A stretch of DNA of 64,000 bases from Takakia lepidozioides (GCA_030704615.1 CM060732.1:49827053-49891052); one strand, 5' to 3'; positions 11,348 through 23,311 are shown, numbered from the stretch's first letter. The notes: generated by a model from the letters alone, not told the origin. Numbers and translations are program-made.

Positions 11348-14173
11348 ATGGCAGGGTTGAATCAGGTGCATTTATTTGAATCGAGCACTTCCATGGTGGA
11401 CACTGGTTTTGACAAAGGTGAAAGAGAGGGAGTAAAAAAGAACTCTTTTGGCACTCATGCGGATATGACAACACTATGTAAGTCAGGGCAACTGAAAGAG
11501 GCACTGCACATTTTCAACCAAGGATGCATTTCGGTGGACCCTGATACCTATGTGTATCTCATGCAGGAGTGCATCAAAAGTAAAAACCTACAGATGGGAA
11601 AGCAGGTGCATGCCCACATTATCCGAAGTCAATTTAAACCAAACTTCTTTGTACTCAACACCCTTGTCAACATGTATGCCAAGTGTGGGAGCTTGGCAGA
11701 TGCACGCCAAGTGTTTGACAAAATGCCTGATCGAGGTGTGTTTACATGGACTATCATGATTGCAGGATATGCAAAACATGGATGTGGTATAGACGCTTTG
11801 AAAATGTATAGTCGAATGATACGGGAAGGGGTAGCACCCAACAAAGTCACCTTCATTTGCATTCTCAATGCTTGTGCCAGCCTAGGAGCCCTGGAAAAGG
11901 GCAAGGAAGTCCATGCTGACATCATCAAAGGTGGAATTGCATCAGATATCATTCTGGAGACTGCCCTTGCTGACATGTATGCCAAATGTGGGAGCGTAAG
12001 GGATGCACGTCAAGTGTTTGACAATATGGCTCGACGAAATGTGGTCTCCTGGAATGCAATGATTGCAGGATATGCTCAGCATGGGTGTGGTAGAGAGGCT
12101 TTGGAGATGTATGAGCAAATGATCCGGGAGGGGGTGTTGCCCAACAAGGTGACTTTCATTTGCATGCTCAAGGCGTGTGCCAGCCTAGGAGCCCTGGTAA
12201 AGGGCAAAGAGGTCTATGCTGACATTGTCAAAGCTAGAATTGCACCAGATATCATTCTGGAGACAGCCCTTGTTGACATGTATGCAAAGTGTGGGAGCAT
12301 ACAGGATGCACGTCAAGTGTTTGACAACATGGGTGAACGAAATGTGGTCTCATGGAATGCAATTATTGCAGGCTATTGTCAGCACGAGTATGGTAGGGAG
12401 GCTTTTAAGATGTATAAGCAAATGATTAGGGAAGGGGTGTCACCAGACACTGTCACATTCAATTGCGTTCTCAAGGCTTGTGCCAGCCTAGGAGTCCTGG
12501 AAAAGGGTATAGGGGTCCATGCTGACATCATCAAACATGGAATTGTGCCAGATATCATAATGGAGAATACTCTTGTTCACATGTATGTCAAATGTGGGAG
12601 CATCAAGGATGCACTGCACGTGTTTAACAATATGAGTGAAAGAGATGTGGTCTCATGGAGTGCAATGATCACAGGATATACCCAGCATGGGTGTGGTAGT
12701 GAGGCTTTCAAGATGTATGAGCAAATGATACAAGAAGGGGTGACGCCTGACAGAGTCACATTCATTTGCCTTCTCAATGCGTGTGCCAGCCTTGGAGCCT
12801 TGGAAAAAGGCAAGAAGGTCCATGCCAATGTCATAAAAGCAGGAATTGCATCATATATAAATTTGGAGAATGCGCTTGTGGACATGTATGCCAAATGCGG
12901 GAGCATAAAGGATGCACAGCAAGTGTTCGACAATATGGCTCAACGAAATGTGATCTCATGGAATGCAATGATCACAGGATATGGTCTTGGAGGTGGTAGG
13001 GAGGCCTTTGAGAGGTATGAGCAAATGATGAGGGAAGGAGTGATACCTGACCAGGTCACCTTCATTTGCATTCTCAATGTGTGTGCCAGCATGGCAGCCC
13101 TGCAAAAAGGAAAAGTGGTCCATGGTGATATCATCATATCTGGAATCGCATCAGATATCATCCTGGATAATACCCTTGTTGACATGTATTCCAAATGCGG
13201 GAGTGTGAAGGATGCACGTCAAGTGTTCAACGACATGGCTGAACGGGATGTCATCTCATGGAGTGCGATGATTGCAGGATATGCTCAGCATGGGTGTGGT
13301 GGGGAGGCCCTGCGACTATTTGAAAAAATGCAACAAGAAGGCCTAAAGCCGGACAGTATTACCTTTGTATCTGTTCTCTCTGCATGTAGCCATGTGGGCT
13401 TAGTGGATGAAGGCCACCACTACTTTGATTCCATGAGTCAAGTTCATGGCCTCAGTCCTACAGTGGCGCATTTTAGCTGCATGGTGGACCTTCTTGGCCG
13501 TGCAGGGCGATTGGATGAGGCAGAGGACTTAATTAAGCAAATGCCTATTGAATCAGATGCTGGGGTGTGGGGGGCTTTGCTTGGTGCCTGCAGAATTCAT
13601 GGCGATATTGAGAAAGCAGAACATGCGGCCAATTGCCTTCTCAAGTTCAATCCACAGGCTGCAGGAACTTATGTGCTGCTATCGAACATTTATGCCGCTG
13701 CTGGCAAGTGGGAGGATGCAACCAAGGTGAGAAAAATGATGCAGGACAGAGGCATCAGAAAGGAGCCAGGGCATAGCTGCATTGAGTTGGACAACCAGTT
13801 GCATACATTTGTTGTAGAAGACAATAAGCATCCACAAATTCAGAAAATCCATGCGGAGCTCGAGAGATTGTCTGGGCAGATGAAGGAGGCTGGGTATGTG
13901 CCTGACACAAGCTTTGCACTGCATGATGTGGAGGATGAGCAAAAGGAATTTTCACTTCACCACCACAGTGAGAAGCTAGCCATTGCTTTTGGGCTAATTA
14001 ACACACCCCCTGGGACTCCTATCCGCATCATCAAGAATCTTCGGGTGTGTGGTGACTGCCACACCGCCACCAAATTCATCTCGAAGATTGTTGGGCGAGC
14101 AATTGTTGTGCGGGATGCCAACCGCTTTCACTCCTTTCAAGATGGGGTCTGTTCTTGTGGGGATTATTGGTGA
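11348..14173 (+). CDS. PLS-class pentatricopeptide repeat protein with E and DYW domains (941 aa)
   Basis: Organellar RNA-binding protein predicted to carry out C-to-U RNA editing in plastids or mitochondria. It is one uninterrupted exon. After about 50 residues come PPR repeats with six S-type MYAKCG motifs at residues 109, 210, 311, 412, 513 and 613, spaced by 101 residues (100 for the last). E and E+ motifs follow, then a DYW deaminase domain to the C-terminus. The deaminase signature H873-S-E875, C901-x2-C904, H928, C935-S-C937 and terminal GDYW is intact, so the enzyme should be active. The ORF starts two bases after a TGCAG acceptor-like site, so the ATG may be an internal residue of a longer spliced protein. 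A typical cleavable targeting peptide is not obvious at this start. Decayed relatives lie at 57.0-61.4 kb. Confidence 0.93.
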   Translation: MAGLNQVHLFESSTSMVDTGFDKGEREGVKKNSFGTHADMTTLCKSGQLKEALHIFNQGCISVDPDTYVYLMQECIKSKNLQMGKQVHAHIIRSQFKPNFFVLNTLVNMYAKCGSLADARQVFDKMPDRGVFTWTIMIAGYAKHGCGIDALKMYSRMIREGVAPNKVTFICILNACASLGALEKGKEVHADIIKGGIASDIILETALADMYAKCGSVRDARQVFDNMARRNVVSWNAMIAGYAQHGCGREALEMYEQMIREGVLPNKVTFICMLKACASLGALVKGKEVYADIVKARIAPDIILETALVDMYAKCGSIQDARQVFDNMGERNVVSWNAIIAGYCQHEYGREAFKMYKQMIREGVSPDTVTFNCVLKACASLGVLEKGIGVHADIIKHGIVPDIIMENTLVHMYVKCGSIKDALHVFNNMSERDVVSWSAMITGYTQHGCGSEAFKMYEQMIQEGVTPDRVTFICLLNACASLGALEKGKKVHANVIKAGIASYINLENALVDMYAKCGSIKDAQQVFDNMAQRNVISWNAMITGYGLGGGREAFERYEQMMREGVIPDQVTFICILNVCASMAALQKGKVVHGDIIISGIASDIILDNTLVDMYSKCGSVKDARQVFNDMAERDVISWSAMIAGYAQHGCGGEALRLFEKMQQEGLKPDSITFVSVLSACSHVGLVDEGHHYFDSMSQVHGLSPTVAHFSCMVDLLGRAGRLDEAEDLIKQMPIESDAGVWGALLGACRIHGDIEKAEHAANCLLKFNPQAAGTYVLLSNIYAAAGKWEDATKVRKMMQDRGIRKEPGHSCIELDNQLHTFVVEDNKHPQIQKIHAELERLSGQMKEAGYVPDTSFALHDVEDEQKEFSLHHHSEKLAIAFGLINTPPGTPIRIIKNLRVCGDCHTATKFISKIVGRAIVVRDANRFHSFQDGVCSCGDYW
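11640..13340 (+). repeat. Tandem array of 303-bp PPR (P-L-S) triplet units
   Basis: Within the PPR ORF the nucleotide sequence itself repeats with an exact 303-bp period (ATG of MYAKCG at 11672, 11975, 12278, 12581, 12884, then 13184 after a 3-bp shorter unit). Blocks such as GTGTGCCAGCCTAGGAGCCC recur almost unchanged. This is recent unequal-crossover style amplification of coding units. Confidence 0.9.
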
Positions 14174-15234
14174 AACAAACCACATGCATGAAAGAAACTG
14201 CGCTGCATCAAAGAAAGGGCCCGAAAGGTGATGGTCTGTTATTATCTTTATAAGCAAAGGCTTGAAAGCAGTGCTCTATGCAACTGACCTTGAGTACTGC
14301 ACTGAGGTGCACAGGGTTGTCAAATGGCAGCTGGTCAACCTTCTGTGAGATGAATTGTGGACATTGACAGGACCAGCATGAAGTTTCTGCAGTTTTAACG
14401 CAAAAAGGCTGGACAAGGGGACCCTAAACAAACTAGTAGGCTTGGTATTGGGGTGAGAGGAAACATATAGCATCTTATGATATTTTTATACCTCTTACTC
14501 CTCGAACGTCCTCCTCTATGGGCCACAGATGTCGAAGAGGCTTCCAAATTGATACTTTTAATCCACCAGAGTTCCAATTCTGATATCTGAGCCCCCAGTT
14601 TTGGGTATCATCTATTTTGCACATGGACCTCACCTGCTTCACTCCTTTGTTTCAATGGAGTCGAGCAAAGTACCATCACGAAACAAACAAAATCAAAGTA
14701 TAATGAGGGGCTTGTTGAGATCAAGTCTGAAGGGCATACTCTCAAACTCAACTATGTTCTGCACTTCACCATCCTCTTTTCTTCATGCATGCCACACTCT
14801 TCATCAATAAAGCAGCAGGATCTGGCTTGAGTGGCCCTGGAAAACCACAGCATACCATTTGCCAAAATGCTTGGGTGAAGGAGGAGAGCAGTCAGGAGTG
14901 TGTCTCAGCATTTTGAGATATTCCCACGGGATGCTCAGGCCTTGCCAAGATAAGAAAGGAGATAATGATAGATTATGTTTTGGAGGGCAGCCGATGAGTT
15001 TTGGTGGATGTAGTTCGTGGGCTCAGAGCGTTTTGAATGGATTGGGAATGAGTGTTGGCTGCTGATCGATGAATGTTTTTGTTGGGCAATGATAGCCTCA
15101 CTTGAAGGAGACATTGGCTAGGGAAGGAGTGTGAATCTGAAGTTGTCACCATGGCTGCCATCGAGATAAACGCATGTTTTTGTTTTGGGTCTTCTGCCGA
15201 TCATGAGGGAGAAAGAGATAGAGGAGCATGAATT
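14174..15234. other. PPR 3' flank and intergenic sequence
   Basis: Likely holds the 3' UTR of the PPR gene and the 5' flank of the next gene. An AATAAA occurs at about 14807 but cannot be assigned with confidence. I see no gene. Confidence 0.4.
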
Positions 15235-18200
15235 TTGAACTTGGAGAGAAGAATTGTTGTCAAGTGTGTGACTGCGCTGGTAGGGATGGGATACATTGCA
15301 GCACCCACAGTTTGCTGTGTCAGAGAAGGAGGAAGCGGTGCTCTTGTGCTAGGGCAGTCGGGATCTCCTTTTTGGAAGCGAGGGCTCCGCAGGGCACCTC
15401 CAAGCCCAGTACTTCCATGGAGTGGAGGCATGCAGAGCAGGTATTCTGTACGCAAAACCATTGGGCTTACTTGCCTGTGGGGGCTGCCAGAACGTACCTG
15501 ATTGTCAAGTAGACCAATTTGGCCTTCATTGGGCAGTCTTTTGAGGGATTCTCTGGGTTGTAGGAGCATACAAAGAATCGTAAACGTACCATAGCAATGG
15601 CATCCAAGACTAGGTTTTGAGGATCTCTACATAATTCCGCTTTTGGTTCTCAGGTTGTGCACTAGCTTTCGCGTTCATTCTGGTGTACGCAACAGATTTA
15701 TTTTTATAAAAGTCAGAACTTCCAGGAACCAGAGAAGTTAATGGCTACTCAAGGCAATGTTAGCTTTACAATTACATGCTTTGGTTGGAATTGAAGTGTA
15801 GAAGTGATCTGGCCTTTGTCCAAGTGCATTGCTGACTGACGAAAATACGACCAATCCACTGGCTGACTGTCCTCTCCTACGTAGTGGCCGCATCAAGGCA
15901 GAGTCTGTTAGCCTTTGTCTGGTCAATGAGTAAGATTGGCCTATCAATTGTTTGGCAACGGAGTTGCCGTTTACATGGTTAGGTCCCAGCTCCGAGGCCA
16001 GGTATCTAGCTCTTGATGTGATGTTCTCGCGACGGTGAACGTTCATACGATTTTTTGATCCGATTGTTGATGTTACTGTTCAGTTGGACTTAAAGCATGG
16101 ATATAGCAAAAATTCAGGTGCCAATGTTGGAGATGTGGGGTGCTTTAGAGAATAATTGTTGGGAGTGGTGGCTTGGTTGGGAAAGGTTTTTGGGTCTACC
16201 GGTAGAGCAAGCCTGGTCCATAAGGAGAGGCCAGGGCTGGCAAGCTAATGTGGCAGCTGACCACTCTGGCTCCAAGCCTGATGCATTCAAGCGACGAGGA
16301 AAATGGGGCTACCATCCACTCGAAGAGCTGTCGAAATATGAGAAGGAGGCGATGCAAGCAGGTGATGGACGACCAACTGACGCAGAGATTGCTAGGACTA
16401 TCACTGAGGTACACCCTAATTGCCATGTTTTCTTGTTCTGTCAAGTTCTAGTCCATGGATTTGTGAAGTGATTTCCTCCTTTTGAATGGAAAGGGACCGT
16501 CTTCTTTCATTTGTCCATAATTTCTCCGAATATACTTTCTGGGTTTTATAGCAAGGACATGCATTGAATTGTCAGGCGGGTGGTGAGACTCTGTCTACAT
16601 TTAACTTCTCTTTGACAAAGGCCTTGAGTTTTGGAGCATTGTTGTTGACCCTCATCAGTTGTGGTAACATAGGTAACTGCACATATAAAATTGTACTCCT
16701 CACTTCTATAATATGCGGTGCTGCTATTGTACATCACATCACAAGGCTCTAGTCATCCTTCAGGTCTGTATAATCTGGAAGAATTCATCAATCGTTGCAA
16801 GTCTGAGAGCAGAGCTTCTCTTCTCGCATCATCTTTGCAGTGAGAGGGATGTCCTTTTAACATGCTGTGGGTTTCGACTGTTTACCTTCATGCTAATCAG
16901 GTGAACTGGAATGCCATCATATTCGCCTCAGTTGTTTCAGATGAAGATTCGGTAGAGGTGCAGTACCTAGTCGACGAACGTGGGGGTGTGTGCATGCATC
17001 TCTTCTCATGTGCCTAGTAGACTTTATGTCAGCTTAAATATGATTGGTTGTTATAGCATTCTCAAACGGTCAGGAAGAATGCAAGGTATAAGTTGGTACA
17101 CTTTGAACTTGGAAGTGTAATTCTCATGCTATGTTTTTCTTGTGAATGAGATCCATGATATGGTTTAGTATTGGATCAGGTGGGCCGAAGTACTTTTGAT
17201 CATTACCATAAACTTGACACTCTTATTGCAGATTGATTGCACAAGGGGCTCTTGTATTGGTGCTCTACATACAGTTGGTCCACCTGTTGCCATGACAAGC
17301 ATGGGGAGTTAGATTTGGGAGGCCTCTGGCTTGGTCAGTGCAGCAGGTCATATGGACCCCTACATAAAGTGTAGTTTCTGACCTAAGATGGCTTGATATC
17401 TGCTGTTTGTTGGAGGCCTTATACAACAGTGTGTATTTCTGTAGATTTCTATTTTGAGGTGAATGATGACGACGAATTTCTCTCCAACCTTGCCACTGCT
17501 CAAACCTTCACGGTATGCAAATCATTGCTTGCAAATCTGTCAATTCAAATCCTTTGAAGGTTGAGTCTGCAGTATCAGCCATGGTTTTGATCCCATGTGG
17601 AATGATCATTTATCACATTAGGAAGCGTTTGTCTTCTGCTTCAAATGCGGTTTGCCATAATATATCTTTGGAATCACATATCAGATGTTTAATCTAGATT
17701 TGTGGCGGGTGTCAGTCAGTTTTATGTTCTTGCAAATTCATACCAGCTGAGTGAGGAGTAACCTCCTGCAGGCTACCTTACTGTGCAAAAACTTCTAACA
17801 CTGGGTTAGTAAAATAGCCAAGTTACACTGCAAAAGAGAATTGTATCACATGAACAACGTTGCCAATCACACATATCTCCTCTTCATCCATCCAGTGCGG
17901 TGGTATGGCAACCTGAATTGGAAGGTTCTTGCCTTGTGAAGGGCAGGTGTTGATAGGTTTTGGAGGTATGGATGAGATTCATGTTGAAGACGTGATTGAA
18001 GAGGTGGGGGATGATGAAGATGACGACCCCCCTGAGGATGATGATAGCTCCAGTGATGATGAGTCAGAGGATCTCATTGTACAGGTAGCACTTCTTACTA
18101 ACTCCTTGGGCCCATGTGTAGGTTTCTTCACTGCGACCCTAAACTCCAGTGGTCCGATTGGCAAGGAAAACAGGGAATCAATGTGTAGATATGCTGTCCT

Positions 18201-21200
18201 GTATCCTCTCGCTGTATAGGTTTCCAACATTTGAGTGGTGGCATGTCCCTCCCCTGCTGAGATGCTTTTGTAATCCACTAGTGTTCAGTGCATGCTTGTT
18301 TTCAACAGGGGATGTGTCCTTCCTGGTAGTGCTGCCAAGTTGGAAATCTCATATATAATCGCAACCACAAGCTGGTTGTTGGCTGTGTAGGAGTTTCTGC
18401 TCCTGACTGTAGTTGTTGACAATTTGCTAGTATAGATACGATTGAACAGTGTTTGACCCCTCACTAAGGGGCCTTTCCATTTCCTTGCTCTCCCACTCTG
18501 CCATATAGTCATGCCAGGCATACTTGAGATCACTGGTAATCTGGGATTTGATTGCAGTTTTGGGAGGAAATGGTCCCTGGAGTTGGAGAGGTGATTCAGG
18601 ACAGTTTATCGCCTGAGTCAATGGGCTCCTTAGGTGGTTGGGGAGGACCTGACACTTTGGCTTGGGTACACCCCATGGAGTTTGCCACCAAACTAGCCCA
18701 GGTAAGCAACAAGCTTTGGGTATACGGTAGTCACAACACTTCTGGAGTTCTCTGTACCAGGCATCCTCTGCCTTAGGATTAGCCCATAGACCATGCTTTT
18801 TATAAGGGCCTCGTATTCGAGCACTCAATCTATTAGCTGTCTCACAAGAGGGTAGCGTCTCGTTAGTACGCTACCTTGCTGGAGTCTTGTTCTTCTTGTA
18901 GTGCTGCAAATTATGTTAAAATTTCCTCAGGGTTGGAAGAAATGCAAATACGCAAACAAATGGCAAATATTGTCATTTAAGGCTTATTTAGCATTACAAC
19001 TTCAGTGGCGGCAGTGTCATGGTCGATCTCCCATTGGGCATCTGGAAGGCCATTTATGGTCTGTAGCTTAGGAACAATGAACTTCAAGGAAAGGCTGCAA
19101 GTGTCTTCCAAGGAGATCTTATTGGGTGGGAATGAGAAAGGGAACTCAGGTCAAATGTATCTGATATGCTTTTGGGGGAACTGGCTACAGGCAGTGTCAA
19201 CTGACCACATGGAAGACATAGGAAAGCCATCCAGGCGCCTGGCAATTACGGGGACAGTGCGACGGATCACTATAGAGGAGGACCCTTATGTACAAAGTTT
19301 GTGGTATGATCGCTTTCTCTGGGATGAAGATGATGACGGTGAAGAGGAGGGGGAGGGGGAGGAGGAAGGAGAAGCAGAGACATTGAGACAATCTGAGAGT
19401 GATGATGGCAGCATGGTACAGTTGATCACTGAAAATGGGGCACATCCAACATCAAAAACAACAGCTCAAGTCCCGCATGCTGGAAAGTTGCTGGCAGATC
19501 CCAAAAGCAGTGGCAACAAGGACCAACAGAGAGAGGATGGTCCACACTCTGACAGTATTTTGCAGTTCACTGCCGGTGGCTCTACATTGGGGACATGGGA
19601 CACTCCTGGAATGTCAACATCTGACAGTGCCAATAGTCCCAATCTAGACTTAAAATCAGTTGCTGACAGCAACAGGAGACAGCTGGGTATCAGAGGCAGG
19701 GGTTCTGATTTCTCACGTGTTTCTTTCGGAAATGATGAATCTACTCAGTTAGGACCCAGGATTGAGGGCTTTGCAACAGATGATCAAGAAGGGAATGGAA
19801 AACCAGAGGTTCCAATTGTGGAAGGGGATGCCCTGGTGGGGGAGTGGACAGAGGAGGTCGGTTCGTCATTCTATAAGCTGGAGATGATCAGCATTCAGCT
19901 TGATTCCAGTTCAGGATTGCAGGTCAGCTGTCTTCATTATTAGTGAGGGTCATTTCGAGATCATTCTGAAAGACTCAAGTGACCATTATATGTGAGATTT
20001 CCTGCCAGAAACTGCTGTGTTGGCTTCACCTGACCTAGGGTTAAAAGTAGGAGCCAATGCAGGCAGGCACTGAGGATGTTTAGGCAGTCCCTAGGGAGGA
20101 ACACAGTGAGTGAAGTTCTCGACATATAACCTTCATTGCTAGCACTACACCATATTAGCCGGTTTAAGTTTGGTGCCATGGCAGGTGTCAGTCACTGTAT
20201 CCTTGTGTTTGTGTTGGGATCAGAAACAGAGAATTTGGCAGTAGAAAGCCAGGGAGCCAGGGTGTGTGTTTTGATATGTAAATTGTGTGTTGCATTGACT
20301 TATGGCCGTAAGTAACATGTAGTAGTGCTATACTCAAGTACTGCTCCTTCTGCTCTCTTTTCCCAGTCTGCTATAGAGGTGCAAGATTTTTGTGAAGCCG
20401 AACCGGACATACTGGCCCAGTCTGCCGCGTCCATTATAGAGAGGGTGAATTCAGGGGGTATCAAAACTGAGCGAGCACTTAAGGCCCTTTGTCGACGAGA
20501 AAAAGGCCTTGATGTCGAGGTGAGTATCTTGTGTACTCCAGTTACTTGTCCATTCTTGACCTACCTGGTTTGTAGATGTAGTCCTGTGACTGATTATTTG
20601 TACTTTGGTATACTTACCCCTTCCAGAGGGCATGTGAAGTCGTAATTCATCAGGGTACCATTCACATAACTAAATTGTTTTGGCATTCAAAAAGCGCCAG
20701 CATTGATGAACAGTCCTGCTTTGAGGTTTGGAAAGGGAATCCTAGATTGTAGACTGTCTCGGCTTCAAATCAAGCAGACAAGTCATTCATTTGAGAGGGC
20801 AAATAAACATTCCATAGGCAAATAAACATCTGGTCTTCCCAGTCTAAATTTTGGATTCTATCATGACAGCAGGGTGTGGCTTGCTGTCAGAGGCTGTTCA
20901 TTTCTGAAGGATGCCTGCATCTACTGTAAATATGCCAGCTCTCTGTAGCGCAAGCCAAGTCCGATGGTTCATACCTGTTGGCTGTTTTGCAGGAAGTGGC
21001 AGTAGTTGGAGTGGACTGTCTCGGGGTGGACGTGCGTGTCAGCTTTGGCATTGAAGTTCAAACACTTCGCTTTCCATTTAGTAGGCGGGTATGTGCAGAT
21101 TATTTGCATGTGTGATGATTCTAACTAGTTGGTCTCTCCTCTTGAGCTGGTATTTAGCAGGCAATGCATCTGGGAGTTCCACTGTTCTAATTACTGCGTC

Positions 21201-21549
21201 GTATGAAGTTTCTTGTGGCGATGTGCGATGTTGTGCTTCTTTGGAGTATGGCTGAATGATGTGGGACTTCGCTTTCTCGTCTGAAGAAAAAGAGAGCTTC
21301 GGGACCTTACAAATAACCAGTAACTAGCAGGCCAGCAAAGAGCAGTCATGTATGTCATGTTTAATGACCAAGGTGCGGTACCTGCAGGGTTGATAGATGG
21401 ATTAATGCTGAAGAGTTGTTACTTTCCTTGGGAAATTGGTGCAGGCAAGCTGTGAATCGAGTGCAGAGCAGCTTTTAGATCAGGTGCTGAATCCACGCTC
21501 CCACAAGCGTCCCAGAAAGAGCCAACAACCACGAGCCCCACGGCGCTGA
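15235..21549 (+). CDS. FMN-binding split-barrel-related plastid protein (AT3G49140-like), 10 exons
   Basis: Resembles the plant family represented by Arabidopsis AT3G49140 and AT5G24060, described as FMN-binding split-barrel-related and sometimes mislabelled PPR-like, probably plastid-targeted. The biochemical role is not established. Inferred exons are 15235-15493, 16257-16408, 16901-16985, 17445-17512, 17947-18084, 18558-18701, 19191-19922, 20367-20519, 20993-21088 and 21445-21549, giving 643 residues with every junction in phase. Family landmarks are GYHPLEEL and GDGRPTDAEIARTI (exon 2), FYFEVNDDDEFL (exon 4), an acidic stretch (exon 5), HPMEFATKLAQ (exon 6), SRRLAITG and SSFYKLEMISIQL (exon 7), EVQDFCEAEPDILAQSAA (exon 8), GVDCLGVDVRV and VQTLRFPF (exon 9). 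Exon 1 would supply the transit peptide and is the least certain part, chosen because its phase fits exon 2. Exon 7 carries a long acidic, low-complexity insertion. Confidence 0.8.
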
Positions 21550-23010
21550 CCAACACCCTTGTCTTCGGTGAATTGCCTGAGCTAGGTTTTAGGAGGTGCA
21601 GGATGGTTAAGCTATTTTCTACTGTCTGGAGGATTCTTAGACAAATAGACACATCCTTGTAACAGTAGAGGTGGTTATTGTGGTACCGGCTGGTAGAATT
21701 CACTATCAGCCACCGGTAATTTGTCCTTGTTGCATGTGAGGAACGAGGAAAGAGACTTGCAAAGAAGTCAAGGTGTTCTTCAGAAAATAAGGATTCACCA
21801 TATTACTTCGTCATTACGAAAGTTCAAACTTGGGATTGGCTCCTTGTCTCTGACACGCCAATACTGGTATATGCTTATTTGGAGGAAAAATCTCTCATGA
21901 ATTGCTCAGCCTTGTGGAGGAAGTGACTGAAGTAGGATTCTCTGCCAGCAAATGAACAAAATTGCAGGCGGATGCAGAGGTGGTACCATCGATCTGAATC
22001 AATCTCGACTGGCGGAGGTACCCTGATGTGATGACTTCATCTATTTATAGCAGCGTTTACCAAGACAACAAACAACTCTTGAATTTTGAAAGCCTTTGGG
22101 TTCTTCATCAAAACCACAGATTTCTCAAAGATGTTCCTCTACTTCAATCCTGCCTCTTTCTTGCTCTCGTCACATGGAGGACTCCTGCAGTACGTACTAC
22201 AGTCTACGTTTCCCAGTAAGCTGTCACATATCTCCACACGTTGACAGTCAGATCTCTCCCCCCCCACCTCGCATGTGCGTACTCTGCCCCAGGGTGACCT
22301 GCCATTGCACAGCCCTGCCTGCGCACATGGCCAAGGAAATTAACGTGCCCACCCACGCTCTACACAGACCTCGCATACATACATGGTACTGCCTGTCCCT
22401 GCTAAGTAGTCAAGCAAGAACGAGGAGGCGAGCTATGGTGGAGCCAGTAAGCATAAGACTCACGTACCTCTCTTCTCTTTGCTCTTTGGGCCTGGTCTTG
22501 GAATGGACCTCAAAAAGCTGGCAACCATTAATGGGACGTGGAAAACTCGGTGGGCGTTAATGCTCGGTATCGGAGAGATGGGCCCCGCCGCCAAATGAGC
22601 GGAGCGGCGGCGGCGGCAGGTGGCTGTCGGAAGCTGCCAGACGGGGTATAAGTAGTGCGCGTCCCCGCAAAGTCTGGCAAACGTTATGGGATAAATGGAG
22701 TGCCAAATATGCATCGATCGGACGGGCCCTTCCTAACCCCCTCCCCAGCATTAAATGTAGCGTGAACATGATTGGTGGCGCAATCCCTGTGTTCCGTCCA
22801 AATATCCCTTCCTACTTCCGTGCTTTCCAATGTCGTTGGAAATTAACATCCATTTAATTTATTGAAGATACTCCCATCAGGTTCACATCCACGGAGAGTG
22901 TTTTCATCCACCTTTCGCCGGTACGGCCGCCCCAATTACAACGGACCCATCAATTCCGTCAGATCTGTCCGTTGGTTTCTGCGCCTCCCATCTAACCGGA
23001 CTTACTCAAC
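21550..23010. other. Intergenic; GC-rich promoter-like block near 22.55-22.70 kb
   Basis: Mostly unremarkable. A GC-rich segment with GGCGGCGGCGGCAGG is followed by GGGTATAAGTAGTGCG at about 22645-22660, which resembles a TATA-type core promoter. No convincing ORF lies downstream, so any transcript would be non-coding or belong to a repeat. Confidence 0.25.
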
Positions 23011-23015
23011 CACCG

Positions 23016-23185
23016 AATGACAGGACACAGTCATCCAAAAGCACATACGCTCACTTAATCATCCAGATAATGACAGGACACAGTCATCCAAAAGGCCATA
23101 CATTCATTTAATCATCCAGCTAATGACAGGACACAGTCATCCAAAAGGCCCTACATTATTAAAGAGCGGCTAATGTCAGGGCACG
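23016..23185 (+). repeat. 53-bp tandem repeat, three copies plus a partial
   Basis: Units start AATGACAGGACACAGTCATC at 23016, 23069 and 23122. A fourth partial start (TAATGTCAGGGCAC) lies at about 23171. Each unit contains an internal AATCATCCAG and the near-palindrome GACAGGACACAGTC. Confidence 0.9.
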
Positions 23186-23235
23186 TGAGGCGCGACATTT
23201 ATCCCCAACAGTGAAGCGGTACCCGGTCCGGTGAG

Positions 23236-23311
23236 GACAGGTTAGGTTAGGCTGGGCTAGGTTAGGTAATGCTCGGTTCGGTTAGGTTAGATTAGGTTAG
23301 GTGATCCAATA
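23236..23311 (+). repeat. Degenerate GGTTA (TTAGG) pentanucleotide array
   Basis: Runs of GGTTAGGTTAGG are interrupted by variants such as GGCTGGGCTAGG and GCTCGGTTCGG. It is not the canonical plant telomere heptamer (TTTAGGG). Confidence 0.8.

Noticed and set aside
12577-12933. Minus-strand 118-codon ORFs inside the PPR gene
   Set aside because: Shadow frames of the PPR repeats; they recur once per 303-bp unit.
17979-18278. Minus-strand Ser-rich ORF
   Set aside because: Antisense shadow of the acidic exon 5 of the split-barrel gene.
23016-23185. CRISPR-like array
   Set aside because: The units are wholly repetitive without distinct spacers and the genome is a eukaryotic plant.
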